64,000 bases of DNA, taken from assembly GCA_938074205.1 (NCBI GenBank), contig CALJES010000006.1:248001-312000 (forward strand), written 5' to 3'. A program made the position numbers and the translations under genes. Within the stretch, counting starts at the first letter, position 1. Each line of letters begins with the position of its first letter. This stretch comes from an uncultured bacterium (GTDB lineage: Bacteria > Armatimonadota > UBA5829). The notes beneath the pieces were generated by a model. The model had not been told where the DNA came from and ran no database searches. It was given only the letters and a program-made list of their open reading frames with translations. Positions 1-8,687 of the stretch are shown piece by piece.

Positions 1-1756
1 TGCCGCCATTCGAAGGTTGCGGCGGAATGTGGTAGTACCAAAGCAGTTTCTGCGCAATTTCACGGAAGGCGGGCGCAGCCACAGTAGCCCCAAAATGAGA
101 CCCATGCGGACGATTAACCACAACAGCAATTGTAAATCTAGGATTATCGGCCGGCGCGAAACCAATGAATGAAGCCACAAAGGCATTTGGTAGATAACCG
201 CGCCCACCGGAATCCGCAACTTGCGCACTACCCGTTTTCCCCGCAATTAGATAGCCCTCAATTTTGGCATTCTTTCCTGTCCCACCTTCAACACACTGGA
301 TAAGCATCTCTGTCAGTTTCGCAGCAGCCAAACGAGAAATTACCCTCTGAGGTTTTGGTTTCTTGAGGCGTGCCATCATCTTGCCATGAGATCCAGTGCC
401 GCGAACTATAGTCGGCGGAACGCGCACCCCGCCGTTCGCAATAGTCGCGTATACGCTTGCCATATGCAGCGGAGTTACTGCAATTCCTTGACCGAATCCT
501 ATGTTTGCCAAGCCGACAGTGCCCCATCGGTCGGCTTTCGGCAGGTAGCCCACTGCCTCCAAGCTAAATCCTGATTTTGGCTTTTCCAGTAGTCCAAATG
601 CCTCCTCATAATGTCTTAGTTTCTCCGATCCCAAGCGCAGTGCCAAATGCGCTGCTCCTATATTGCACGAGTACTTGATAATTTTCTGCATATCCACCGA
701 ACCGTGCCCATGCAGGAATGGTTGGTGTAACGAACATCGGAGATTATTTTTTCCTATTTTCTCTCGCCCAGTGCATCGCGCAAGCACACTACTGGGAGAG
801 ATTCCTTCGTTTAAGCCTGCCGCGACAGTGATAGCTTTTAGAGTACTGCCTGGCTCATACAGACTCGCAACCGCATGATTTACCCAAGTTGACTGCGGAA
901 ACTTGAGCGCGCTGTTAGGATCAAAGAAAGGAAAGTTAGCCAGCGCCAGGATTTCTCCGGTACGGGGATCCATAACTACGACACATGCGCTTTCAGGTTG
1001 AAATTTCTTGACAACACGTGTCAGAGCTCGTTCAGCGATATGCTGGACATTTAGGTCGATCGTCAAGAACAAGTCTTTCCCGTCTCTCGGCTCGATAAGT
1101 ACCCGTCTTTCGGCTTCTGGGATAATCCTTCCTCGAGCGTCGACCTCAGCAAGGATCTCGCCGTCTTGATTTGCCAATATGTCGTTAAATTTCCACTCGA
1201 TCCCGGCAAGAGGTCGGCCATTTATGTTTGTGAAACCCAAGACTTGAGCAGCCGCCGGCCCGGCGGGATATACTCGTTTTCTGTGAAACCATACCCCGAT
1301 TCCGGGGATTCTTTCATACCTCTTTCGGCCATCTTTTTCCACCAGCCATCCTCGCTTTACCTGGTCACCGAGTCTGGGATCAATCTTTTTTGCTAGCCAA
1401 ACGATACCTCGACCCTCGCTTATCTTTTTCCGGTAATTCTTCGGATCTCCGCCAATTAACGCAGAAAGACGATGGGCTGTAAGGCTTACATTCTGCACTT
1501 CGCGAGTGTTGGCGAAAATTGAGCACGTTCTAATGCTCACTGCTAGAGGATGACCATTGCTATCATAGATACTACCCCTAGCAGTAAGAGTTCTGATTTT
1601 GGCCCAGCGTATCTTCTCTGCCCATTTGGCATATTCATCGGCCCTACACAACTGAATGAAAACAAGCCTGCCACTTATAGCCGCGAACAGGCACAAAAAA
1701 CCCAACATCAACCACGCCGATCTTTTTTTGACAACTTCCCTAGTCCGTGACCCCAT
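1..1756 (-). CDS. ftsI: Class B penicillin-binding protein, FtsI-type peptidoglycan transpeptidase (3' end outside window)
   Basis: It cross-links septal peptidoglycan on the outer face of the cytoplasmic membrane as part of the divisome. I translated it by hand from the ATG at 1754-1756; the frame stays open for 585 codons to the window edge. A short basic N-terminus and one membrane segment (about residues 13-31) precede a dimerisation domain. The transpeptidase domain shows all three penicillin-binding motifs: S-T-L-K with nucleophile Ser304, S-C-N at 363-365 and K-T-G-S at 507-510. It follows rsmH and the ftsL-like gene, the standard dcw order. SpoVD or PBP2 naming is possible, but the context favours FtsI. 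Only the last residues are missing. Confidence 0.93.
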   Translation of the reverse strand, partial: MGSRTREVVKKRSAWLMLGFLCLFAAISGRLVFIQLCRADEYAKWAEKIRWAKIRTLTARGSIYDSNGHPLAVSIRTCSIFANTREVQNVSLTAHRLSALIGGDPKNYRKKISEGRGIVWLAKKIDPRLGDQVKRGWLVEKDGRKRYERIPGIGVWFHRKRVYPAGPAAAQVLGFTNINGRPLAGIEWKFNDILANQDGEILAEVDARGRIIPEAERRVLIEPRDGKDLFLTIDLNVQHIAERALTRVVKKFQPESACVVVMDPRTGEILALANFPFFDPNSALKFPQSTWVNHAVASLYEPGSTLKAITVAAGLNEGISPSSVLARCTGREKIGKNNLRCSLHQPFLHGHGSVDMQKIIKYSCNIGAAHLALRLGSEKLRHYEEAFGLLEKPKSGFSLEAVGYLPKADRWGTVGLANIGFGQGIAVTPLHMASVYATIANGGVRVPPTIVRGTGSHGKMMARLKKPKPQRVISRLAAAKLTEMLIQCVEGGTGKNAKIEGYLIAGKTGSAQVADSGGRGYLPNAFVASFIGFAPADNPRFTIAVVVNRPHGSHFGATVAAPAFREIAQKLLWYYHIPPQPSNGG

Positions 1757-1820
1757 AAGACATCCCGCTCTCGACGCAGATCGGAACTCGCGTAGATCGG
1801 CAGACAACTTCTCGTCGCTA

Positions 1821-2213
1821 CTACCTCGCGCTTGCAACGGACTGCGGCGGCTGGAGGTATTCATAGTTGGTCGCCCAGATCATACCTGTTTTCTCCGCAG
1901 CCGCAGCAATCTGCTCTGGACTTGAACAACGAGTTATGGCTACGCGTAAACGTTCGTTCTCAATCTCTTGGATTCTACAAAGACTAGAAAGCTCAACATT
2001 GTGATAGCCAAGAGCGGTTACCGCAGCGTAAATAGCTATGCACGCTAAGGCAATGATAACCGACGCGACTGCCGCTATCCGATACAGTTTGCGAACGAGA
2101 TTATTGTTCGAGCGTCCGCGGCGTACTCTTTTGAAACCAGAATTAGGCGGCCCACAGCGTTTGCTCTGAGACGACAAAATTCTTTCTTTCACTGGCACTG
2201 GTACTGCTGACAT
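1821..2213 (-). CDS. FtsL-like septum formation protein
   Basis: This 130-residue bitopic membrane protein probably helps recruit FtsI and FtsW to the division site. It has a basic, Arg/Lys-rich cytoplasmic N-terminus of about 45 residues, one strong hydrophobic segment (about 48-70) and a short external region with leucine heptads typical of FtsL/DivIC coiled coils. Sequence similarity in this family is always weak. The call rests mainly on topology, size and its place between rsmH and ftsI. A 64-bp gap separates it from ftsI and 28 bp from rsmH, so it is probably co-transcribed with both. Confidence 0.75.
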   Translation of the reverse strand: MSAVPVPVKERILSSQSKRCGPPNSGFKRVRRGRSNNNLVRKLYRIAAVASVIIALACIAIYAAVTALGYHNVELSSLCRIQEIENERLRVAITRCSSPEQIAAAAEKTGMIWATNYEYLQPPQSVASAR

Positions 2214-2241
2214 AAGGATTCAGTCCTCCCTTCCCACCACA

Positions 2242-3195
2242 CTAGCAAACTCCCAGTTTTTCTACACATCGCAGCTTAGCGCTGCGGCTTCTCGGATTGA
2301 GCCGGATCTCGTCTTCACTCGGGCGCACCGGCTTGCGTGTCACCACCCGAACCAGCTTTTGTGCTCCACACTGACACTCGGTTGCTGCAGGCGGACACCC
2401 ACACTTACCTGCGTACCGCTGCATTATCGATTTCACGATTCGATCTTCCAATGAGTGAAAGCTTATAACGCACATCCTACCGAATTCCTTAAGAGATTCA
2501 ATTGCAACAGGCAGAGCCTGGTCGATCGCCTCTAGTTCTCTGTTGACGACCAACCTCAGCGCAAGGAATGTGCGTGTTGCCGGGTGAATTCTTTGTCCCT
2601 TATAGGCATCGGCAACCGCGGAAACTATGGTATCTGCCAACTCTGCAGTACGAGTGATAGGTTTATTCTTTCTACGCCGAACAATTGCGCGGGCTATTCG
2701 TCGCGCGTGGCGCTCTTCACCGAATCTGCGTATCAAATCTGCCAACTCTTGCTCGCTGTAAGTGTTAACGATCTCCGCAGCGTCAGGACCGACGCTGAAC
2801 GGATCCATTTTCATCGAAAGCGACTCGTCTCGCATAAAAGAGAAGCCTCTTGTAGAGTTCAACTGCCAACTGCTTACACCGAGATCGAAAACAGCACCGT
2901 CTATACTGCTCACGCCCTGTGAACCTAGGATCGAAGCCAAATCCCGAAAATCTCCTTTCACGATACGAACCGAGCCACCGTATTTAGCTAACCGTTTTTC
3001 TGAGTAAGCTATCGCTTCGGGATCCTTGTCTATGCCTATGAGGAAACCATCCGGTCCAATCCTTTCGAGTATTTCAGCTGCAAGGCCACCGCCACCAAGA
3101 GTTGCGTCTACATACACGCCGCCTGGTTTGGGATCTAGCAGAGCAAGAGTTTCATTTTTCAGTACCGGCGTGTGAAAACTGTCTTCCGGACACAT
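2242..3195 (-). CDS. rsmH: 16S rRNA (cytosine(1402)-N(4))-methyltransferase RsmH (MraW)
   Basis: RsmH methylates N4 of C1402 in the ribosomal P site using S-adenosylmethionine. The translation contains the H-T-P-V-L start of the family, the SAM-binding D-A-T-L-G-G-G-G loop, the F-D-L-G-V-S-S motif and a C-terminal V-I-S-F-H-S-L-E-D-R block. The reading frame opens at 3294, but that would add 33 basic residues foreign to the family and overlap mraZ deeply. The ATG at 3193-3195 gives the normal 317-residue protein and a 44-bp overlap with mraZ. Second gene of the dcw operon. Confidence 0.95.
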   Translation of the reverse strand: MCPEDSFHTPVLKNETLALLDPKPGGVYVDATLGGGGLAAEILERIGPDGFLIGIDKDPEAIAYSEKRLAKYGGSVRIVKGDFRDLASILGSQGVSSIDGAVFDLGVSSWQLNSTRGFSFMRDESLSMKMDPFSVGPDAAEIVNTYSEQELADLIRRFGEERHARRIARAIVRRRKNKPITRTAELADTIVSAVADAYKGQRIHPATRTFLALRLVVNRELEAIDQALPVAIESLKEFGRMCVISFHSLEDRIVKSIMQRYAGKCGCPPAATECQCGAQKLVRVVTRKPVRPSEDEIRLNPRSRSAKLRCVEKLGVC

Positions 3196-3685
3196 CTGCG
3201 TTCTCGTCCAATAATTTGCTAAGTAGCGGGCCCAGCGCTTCTGCAGAAGCAATGACATCCTTGTCATCCTCCACAGCTTTCTTATGTCGCTCAAGCACTT
3301 CTGGACTCCATATCTCTATTATCAATCCGCGTCCACATATCACGACTGTGTCCGTGATACGCGCGAAGCGTCTGTGTTCTTGGGAAAGAGAAACGCGGTA
3401 TTGGTTGTCTGTCTTGGTCTCCAACATGTCTGAAAACAGATGCCTAGTCCAACGAATGACATCCGGGTCGAAAAGACCACGGATTGGATTTTGGCTCAGC
3501 TTCCTCATTGCAGGTAAAATCACAGACTGCAAGAAGTCGCCAGTTAAGCACCACAAGCAGTTAAGACCCTTTGTTATGAGGAATGTTTCGCCAAGTTTGT
3601 CTCTGAAGACTTTAGGCATGACAAAGCGCCCTGCAGGATCAACGCTATGGGTATACGTGCCGTAGAAAAGGTGCAAATCAGGCAT
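3152..3685 (-). CDS. mraZ: Transcriptional regulator MraZ
   Basis: MraZ is a DNA-binding ring protein built from two AbrB-like half domains and usually controls its own dcw operon. The first half is clear: F-x-G-x-Y-x-H-S-V-D-P-A-G-R near residues 7-20, followed by P-K-V-F-R. The second D-x-x-x-R signature is degenerate (R-V-S-L-S-Q-E-H-R). At 177 residues it is longer than the usual 140-150, with a charged C-terminal tail overlapping the rsmH start. It is the first gene after a strong promoter at 3801-3829. I could not find the compact 10-nt-spaced GTGGG repeats described for MraZ operators elsewhere. Confidence 0.9.
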   Translation of the reverse strand: MPDLHLFYGTYTHSVDPAGRFVMPKVFRDKLGETFLITKGLNCLWCLTGDFLQSVILPAMRKLSQNPIRGLFDPDVIRWTRHLFSDMLETKTDNQYRVSLSQEHRRFARITDTVVICGRGLIIEIWSPEVLERHKKAVEDDKDVIASAEALGPLLSKLLDENADVSGRQFSHAGTEK

Positions 3686-3800
3686 TTTCGTCCACGAGTC
3701 TCCTCAAAGTTACCAATGATGTTGCTCTGAGGCTTCTACAGGTCTCCAGATGATCTAACCTGGGTTTCTTTATGGTCTCCAACCAAAACCAAGTGCGAAT

Positions 3801-3829
3801 ATAGTAAGCCGATGTCGGACCCGTGTCAA
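3801..3829 (-). promoter_or_regulatory. Promoter of the mraZ-rsmH-ftsL-ftsI operon
   Basis: On the minus strand TTGACA (3824-3829) and TACTAT (3801-3806) are separated by exactly 17 bp, giving a near-consensus housekeeping promoter 115 bp upstream of the mraZ ATG. A small dyad, GCAAA-TTT-TTTGC at 3839-3851, sits just upstream of the -35 and could be an operator or simply an A/T-rich upstream element. Two GGAGACC copies (3741-3747 and 3774-3780, complement) lie in the leader. Confidence 0.8.
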
Positions 3830-3947
3830 TAGGTTTTTGCAAATTTTTTGCAAGAGGTTTTTTGGTTTGAGCACACTAAATGCCCGCAGAACAAACGCTA
3901 AGCGAAAAACCGAAGGCTAGAAGAGGATTGCTGTGGGAGGAGGTGCA

Positions 3948-4028
3948 ATGATGTTAGAGAGCCAAATTTTGGAGCCTGCCGTGGGTACGAGAGTAGCTCC
4001 AATGCGTTTGGTTGAAAGTTGTTGGTGA
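3948..4028 (+). CDS. Possible 26-residue small ORF with a very strong ribosome-binding site
   Basis: A run GGGAGGAGGTGCA directly precedes ATGATG at 3948-3953, and the frame stays open for 26 codons to TGA at 4026-4028. The peptide (starts M-M-L-E-S-Q-I-L-E-P) resembles nothing I know. It lies in the 354-bp space between the divergent-promoter region of mraZ and the 3' end of the UPF0182 gene, which otherwise holds only the mraZ promoter. I see no convincing promoter on the plus strand, so the strong Shine-Dalgarno sequence may be chance. Confidence 0.3.
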   Translation: MMLESQILEPAVGTRVAPMRLVESCW

Positions 4029-4039
4029 TCCAGGTGGTC

Positions 4040-6811
4040 CTATCGGCCCCCGCTCTTGAGTTCCGCCAAGGTGTCTCTGAGAGCTTCTATCTGGCGACCG
4101 TATTCAGCCCAGTCACCTTTGCGCTGCGCCTCAATTGCACGTTCGTACTGCGACACTGCCTTGTCGATCAGCCGCTGGAGATCCTGCGCAGGACTCATGC
4201 GCTCCAATCCTTCCTCGCTCGGCACCACGGAGGTGGTTCTAGGAGTTGATACTGGCGCACCTACGACTCGTGCTAAGGCTTCATCTAGTGTCGGCTCCAT
4301 CGCTATGCGGTCACCCATCGCCACTATAACACGCTTGAGTTCGGGAATTTTGGTCCCCGTCGACAAAAGGTATATGGGCATAACGTATAGCAGCGATGAC
4401 TCAATCGGTATCACAAGCAGGTTTCCGCTTCCAACCTTTGAGCCCTCTTGGTTCCAAAGGCTGAGCTGCTGGGATATTTGCGTGTCTTGACTCGCTCGAC
4501 CTGCGATTTGTTGCGGTCCATAAACGTTCTTCTCCTCTGGGAAACGATACAACACGAGGTTACCGTAGTTCGGATCGTCGCATCGCGCACACATCCAAGC
4601 TACCATGTTTTTCCTGCCGCCAGCTCTTATGAAGGGAGTCATTAGAATAAACTCTTCTGCTGAACCATTCGGAAGCCTCATGATGACATAATACGGTTCC
4701 ATCATTTCGCCGTCTTCAGCTCCCTCGGCAACTGCCACCAACGCCCGTTTCGGAATCTCCCATAGATCATTGTTTCGATAGAACCCGTCCGGGTCTTCTG
4801 GACCGTAGTGATACCGCGCGTAGACTCTGGCTTGCACACGGAACATGTCTTCCGGATAACGAATATGACTTTTGAGACTATTGGGCATCTCCTGAATGTT
4901 CTTGAACACGCCCGGAAATATTCGAGCGTAAGTTCGTATGATTGGATCCGCATGAGGGCGTTCGATAATGTAAGCGTCTACTTTGCCGGTGTACGCGTCG
5001 ACAACCAGTTTTACAGAGTTTCTTATGTAGTTTATTCTGCCGCCCATGTAGTGATATGAGTACGGATAGTAGCCTGTGGTAGTATAAGCGTCTCGCATCC
5101 AGTAAAGTTTGCCGTCTGCTACGACAAGGTACGGGTCGTTATCGAAATCCAGAAACGGGAACAGCCTTTCGGTACGTTCCCTGATGTTCCGGTAGTAAAG
5201 TATGCGACTATCGGAAGTGATGTTCTCGTTAAGCAATATGTTGATATCCGAAAACCGTAACGAAAAAAGCAGCTTTCTCCAGAAGCTCCCGACTCGAACA
5301 CCACCGTCTCCCTTGTAGGATGTGGCTTTGTGCTTTTCACCAGCAGGATAATCGAACTCTGGAGCGGTCGTTTTGACGAACACGTAGCCCTCCGTGAGCT
5401 CTCCAAAGTACACGCCGGGATTGTCTATGCGAAGATCCACTGATGCAACAGGCGGCATATCCTTTACGAAGAACTGTGGTAGACCTTCGCTGTTTACCTC
5501 ATTAACAGGACTCATCGCAAATCCATATCCGTGTGTATACTGCAATCGCCTGTTGATCCAGGTCTGAGCTTCGGACGGAAGCCTCTGTTCGTCAAGTTCA
5601 CGCGCAGAAAGCCAGACTTGTCGGTATCGAGACTCTCCCCCTTCGTTTGGAGCAAGCCAGTATCGATCAACGTCCAGATCGGTAAAGTAGTAGTACTGCT
5701 GAATCGTCTGAATTTGGTTGTAGACATCCTGCAAGTGCACCTGATCCCACAACCTGATGTTCTCAATAGTTGGTATGTTGGACTGAATTTGTTCAGCAGT
5801 AAGGCGTGGGTCTGCACGAAATTCACGGCCGGCCACGGTATTGAGTCCATATGCTTCAAATGTAGCTTTGATAGCCCTTCGAATATAGGGTCTCTGCTTT
5901 GCAAGCTCATTCGGCTTAACGGTAAGGCTTTGCACCATAGCCGGATAACCCGCGCCGATGACGATTGAAGCCCCTACAAGTATCACCAGCGCAGCCAGTG
6001 CATAGGTTATACCGCGACGGTAAATGTTGAGGAGCACCAAAAGTCCGCCTACCACAGCCAGCGCAAGAAGAATCCAAAGAACAGGCAACTTAGCATGAAG
6101 CTCCGTATAGCCCGGACCATCGAAAATCGATCCACGCGTGTTTAACAGATCGTACATCGAAAGCCTGTAACCCCACGCTTTGAGGAAGAACATGGCTGCT
6201 ACCAGCATTGCCAAATGTGATTTCACTCCGGGAGCAAAATGAAGCCTGCCGGCGATCGACTCAAGCGCTTCATCTGCATAATGCAGTGCAGCAGCAGCAA
6301 CTGTTGACGCAGCAAGAGCGAAGAAAAGCCAGTGATACACATAGCTCAAGAAAGGAAGCCTGAACACATAGAACCCGATATCTTTGTGGAAAACTGGATC
6401 AGTAATACCGAAAGGTATGCCATGATGGTACAGGAGCCACTCCTGCCAATGAGTTGCAGCCTCCAACCCAACCATTGCAGATAGAACTATGCTGGCAGCG
6501 AATATCAGCAAGCCTATCCCCCTTCTAGCAAGCCTGCCAAGCCTTTCGATCAACTGTTGCTCAATACCAGTCGGAGAAGGAGGAGGCGCAATTCTTCTGG
6601 CATACCAGAGATTTCCGTAAATGATCGCGAAGAAGACAAGACCGAACAGAAACCCCACCTGGAATTTGGTCCAAAGTGTAGTAGTGAAGATTCGCTGGTA
6701 CCCCAGGTCGCTGAACCAAAGCCAGTCGGTCAACAGATTGACCAGCGCTCCGCCAAATATCACTAGGAGGGCAATGAGTGCGACTACGGCGGGGCCAATA
6801 TACCTTCGCAT
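4040..6811 (-). CDS. UPF0182 family (COG1615) integral membrane protein
   Basis: A 923-residue member of a widespread bacterial family of unknown function. About seven hydrophobic segments fill the first 300 residues, followed by a large, probably external domain and a C-terminal helical stretch with the family's A-I-E-A-Q-R-K-G-D-W signature. The frame opens at 6871, but the promoter hexamers at 6855-6883 place transcription start near 6848, downstream of that codon. The ATG at 6809-6811 follows GGAGG in the leader and begins the typical basic-hydrophobic N-terminus, so I use it. Monocistronic and divergent from the PhnP-like gene. Confidence 0.92.
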   Translation of the reverse strand: MRRYIGPAVVALIALLVIFGGALVNLLTDWLWFSDLGYQRIFTTTLWTKFQVGFLFGLVFFAIIYGNLWYARRIAPPPSPTGIEQQLIERLGRLARRGIGLLIFAASIVLSAMVGLEAATHWQEWLLYHHGIPFGITDPVFHKDIGFYVFRLPFLSYVYHWLFFALAASTVAAAALHYADEALESIAGRLHFAPGVKSHLAMLVAAMFFLKAWGYRLSMYDLLNTRGSIFDGPGYTELHAKLPVLWILLALAVVGGLLVLLNIYRRGITYALAALVILVGASIVIGAGYPAMVQSLTVKPNELAKQRPYIRRAIKATFEAYGLNTVAGREFRADPRLTAEQIQSNIPTIENIRLWDQVHLQDVYNQIQTIQQYYYFTDLDVDRYWLAPNEGGESRYRQVWLSARELDEQRLPSEAQTWINRRLQYTHGYGFAMSPVNEVNSEGLPQFFVKDMPPVASVDLRIDNPGVYFGELTEGYVFVKTTAPEFDYPAGEKHKATSYKGDGGVRVGSFWRKLLFSLRFSDINILLNENITSDSRILYYRNIRERTERLFPFLDFDNDPYLVVADGKLYWMRDAYTTTGYYPYSYHYMGGRINYIRNSVKLVVDAYTGKVDAYIIERPHADPIIRTYARIFPGVFKNIQEMPNSLKSHIRYPEDMFRVQARVYARYHYGPEDPDGFYRNNDLWEIPKRALVAVAEGAEDGEMMEPYYVIMRLPNGSAEEFILMTPFIRAGGRKNMVAWMCARCDDPNYGNLVLYRFPEEKNVYGPQQIAGRASQDTQISQQLSLWNQEGSKVGSGNLLVIPIESSLLYVMPIYLLSTGTKIPELKRVIVAMGDRIAMEPTLDEALARVVGAPVSTPRTTSVVPSEEGLERMSPAQDLQRLIDKAVSQYERAIEAQRKGDWAEYGRQIEALRDTLAELKSGGR

Positions 6812-6854
6812 CGTATAGAAAACCTCCAGGCGGCGTACCGTTTCGTACGACGGG

Positions 6855-6883
6855 ATTATACCATCTAGCACGTGTACTCACAA
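6855..6883 (-). promoter_or_regulatory. Promoter of the UPF0182 gene
   Basis: TTGTGA (6878-6883, complement) and a perfect TATAAT (6855-6860, complement) with 17 bp between them. The predicted start near 6848 leaves a leader of about 37 nt and rules out the in-frame start at 6871. Confidence 0.75.
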
Positions 6884-6905
6884 GCAGGTGTCGGCTGACG
6901 TGGCG

Positions 6906-6935
6906 TTTAATACTGCCAAAGGTCAAGTTTATAAT
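6906..6935 (+). promoter_or_regulatory. Promoter of the PhnP-like gene
   Basis: A perfect TATAAT lies at 6930-6935, with TTTAAT (6906-6911) as a weak -35 at 18 bp. Predicted transcription start is about 6942, so an ATG at 6941 would lie at or before the 5' end, whereas AGGAG at 6944-6948 is correctly placed for the GTG at 6959. Confidence 0.6.
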
Positions 6936-6958
6936 TTATAATGAGGAGAATAAGACAC

Positions 6959-7777
6959 GTGAATATACAGATCCTGGGCACGGCAGCGGCAGAAGGTTGG
7001 CCTGCAGTATTTTGTGGCTGCGGCACGTGCGAGAGAGCCAGACGCTCAGGCGGAAAAAACATCAGGACGAGACAGTCCGCTCAGATTGACGAAATCTTCA
7101 AGATAGATCTGCCCCCGGACACGCATTACCATCAGTTTATATTCGGCCTCAGGCTGAGCAAGCTCAAACATCTTTTCATCACCCATTCACACGAGGACCA
7201 TCTGGCTCTCAAAGAACTTCATTACTTAAGACCGCCGTTCGCACACAACCTAGCCAACGCTCCGGTTAGGGTTTATGGCAATTCCACAATAACACAAGCC
7301 ATTAACGCCCTTTCGGCAAAAGTCCAACTACCACTGGAGACGGTAACCCTGGAACCATTCAAGCCAGTGCAAGCCGATCATTTGACTGTTTTTCCCGTAC
7401 CGGCCAGCCACATATCGACAGAAATGTGCCTAACATACGTTGTTTGCTCGGAAAATGTTACAGTCCTATTTGCGTGGGATACAGGGTTATACAGCGAGAA
7501 ATCACTCGATTTTCTGCGAGGTTTTCGCTTTAATGCAGTGATCGCGGAGTGCACTCAAGGCACGCTGAATATGCCCTCTACCTCTCACATGGGCCTCGAT
7601 GGCGTAGTGGCGTTAAGAGACAGCCTTGCACAAAGCGGCGCGGTAAATTCAAACACTCGAGTCGTACTCACTCATTTCTCACACAACATTGGCTTGCTAC
7701 ACGACGAACTAGTGGAAATAGCTTCGGCACACGGTATGGAAGTTGCTTGGGACAGAATTACATTGAATGTCGAATAA
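6959..7777 (+). CDS. Metallo-beta-lactamase-fold hydrolase, PhnP-like
   Basis: A 272-residue enzyme of the PhnP/phosphoribosyl cyclic phosphodiesterase branch of the metallo-beta-lactamase fold. It begins with the family's I-L-G-T-A-A-A-E-G-W-P and C-x-C-x-x-C-x-x-A-R segment and carries the dinuclear metal motif T-H-S-H-E-D-H near residues 79-85. An A-W-D-T-G segment supplies the bridging Asp, and T-H-F-S-H-N lies near the end. Start GTG 6959 is chosen because the promoter and AGGAG fit it. There are no phn genes nearby, so the true substrate is open; cyclic phosphodiester cleavage is only the family expectation. Confidence 0.82.
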   Translation: MNIQILGTAAAEGWPAVFCGCGTCERARRSGGKNIRTRQSAQIDEIFKIDLPPDTHYHQFIFGLRLSKLKHLFITHSHEDHLALKELHYLRPPFAHNLANAPVRVYGNSTITQAINALSAKVQLPLETVTLEPFKPVQADHLTVFPVPASHISTEMCLTYVVCSENVTVLFAWDTGLYSEKSLDFLRGFRFNAVIAECTQGTLNMPSTSHMGLDGVVALRDSLAQSGAVNSNTRVVLTHFSHNIGLLHDELVEIASAHGMEVAWDRITLNVE

Positions 7778-7793
7778 GGCACAACTCTAGCGC

Positions 7794-7822
7794 TTGTCGG
7801 CTCAGCAATGTTCTGCTATATT
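7794..7822 (+). promoter_or_regulatory. Promoter of ndk with almost no leader
   Basis: TTGTCG (7794-7799), 17 bp, TATATT (7817-7822). Transcription is predicted to start about 7829, only about 3 nt before the ndk ATG at 7832, and no Shine-Dalgarno sequence is present. Confidence 0.6.
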
Positions 7823-7831
7823 GTGGGCGCT

Positions 7832-8242
7832 ATGGAACGTACACTTGTATTAATCAAACCTGATGCTGTAAGGCGAAAACTAATCGGCGAAATCGTCAGC
7901 CGAATAGAGAAAAGAAACTTGAACATCATTGCGATGAGAATGCTGACTCCACCGCGGGAACTCGCTGAGAAACACTACAACGTGCATCGCGGAAAAGACT
8001 TCTTCGAGCCGACTGTTCGGTTCCTCTGCTCGGGTCCAGTGGTTGCAATGGTTGTCGAAGGCGAGAACAGCATTGCTATTACCCGAAGGATGATTGGCTC
8101 AGTAGACCCTTGCGAGTCAGCCCCAGGTACAATCAGAGGTGATTTCACGATATCCGCACGTGAAAATCTCATTCACGGGTCAGACAGCGCTGAATCTGCG
8201 GATTACGAAATCGCTTTGTGGTTTCCGGAGCTGGTAGAATAA
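7832..8242 (+). CDS. ndk: Nucleoside diphosphate kinase
   Basis: It transfers the gamma-phosphate between nucleoside triphosphates and diphosphates through a phosphohistidine, keeping NTP and dNTP pools balanced. The 136-residue length is normal. The protein starts M-E-R-T-L-V-L-I-K-P-D-A, has the R-x-x-I-G-x-x-D/G-P region and the active-site N-L-I-H-G-S-D-S with the catalytic His. The frame opens at 7808, but that codon lies inside the promoter; the ATG at 7832 is the family start. The mRNA appears leaderless or nearly so. Confidence 0.96.
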   Translation: MERTLVLIKPDAVRRKLIGEIVSRIEKRNLNIIAMRMLTPPRELAEKHYNVHRGKDFFEPTVRFLCSGPVVAMVVEGENSIAITRRMIGSVDPCESAPGTIRGDFTISARENLIHGSDSAESADYEIALWFPELVE

Positions 8243-8687
8243 TTCTGCTTGTAGCCTGAACCTACACCACCTAGAATTCGATCCGGCATTCATTCCGCAT
8301 CAGCTCTAGAGCCTGAACCAAGTCCAGGATTATGTGATTGTTATAATGAACGAGCGTCCCCAAGAAAACGAAATGGCTATTGCCCAACGATACATAGCAG
8401 ACGCTAATCCAACTTCGGACGAGTAGTATTTAGTTATATGTATATACCTGTTTTTTATGAGTGCCTTGCATTCACCACTCGACATTGCCTTAAGCTTTGC
8501 GCAACAATGAACCAGGAAACTCTGTAATCATATATCGCGGCAGCACGCAGCTGTCGCTTTTTGTTTCTGCGATGCGTGGATAGCCGTGTTTCTGGGTAAA
8601 TACGTGTTTGACGCAAGCAAAAACACTTGACACAATTTAAATGTGTAAACTGTGCCAGTGTTACAGCGATCCGGGAGGAATCCAGTA
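8243..8687 (+). other. Gene-poor interval between ndk and the cysteine desulfurase
   Basis: This 445-bp stretch holds no convincing gene. A 26-codon frame (8346-8426, begins M-N-E-R-P-Q-E-N-E) overlaps a TATAAT sequence and lacks a ribosome-binding site. A 10-bp direct repeat, AGCCTGAACC, occurs at 8253-8262 and 8310-8319. The last 80 bp contain TTGACG (8608-8613) with CACAAT 17 bp downstream, a possible promoter for the next gene, and a dyad listed separately. Confidence 0.4.
8630..8646 (+). promoter_or_regulatory. Operator-like dyad upstream of the cysteine desulfurase
   Basis: ACACAATTTAAATGTGT is a near-perfect inverted repeat (ACACA-N7-TGTGT). It overlaps the possible -10 box CACAAT (8631-8636) and lies 42 bp before the start codon. 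Iron-sulfur genes are often controlled by Rrf2-family regulators binding such AT-rich dyads, but the regulator here is unknown. Confidence 0.35.

Noticed and set aside
3741-3780. GGAGACC repeats as an MraZ operator
   Set aside because: Only two clear copies 33 bp apart; known MraZ operators are three or four tightly spaced repeats of a different core.
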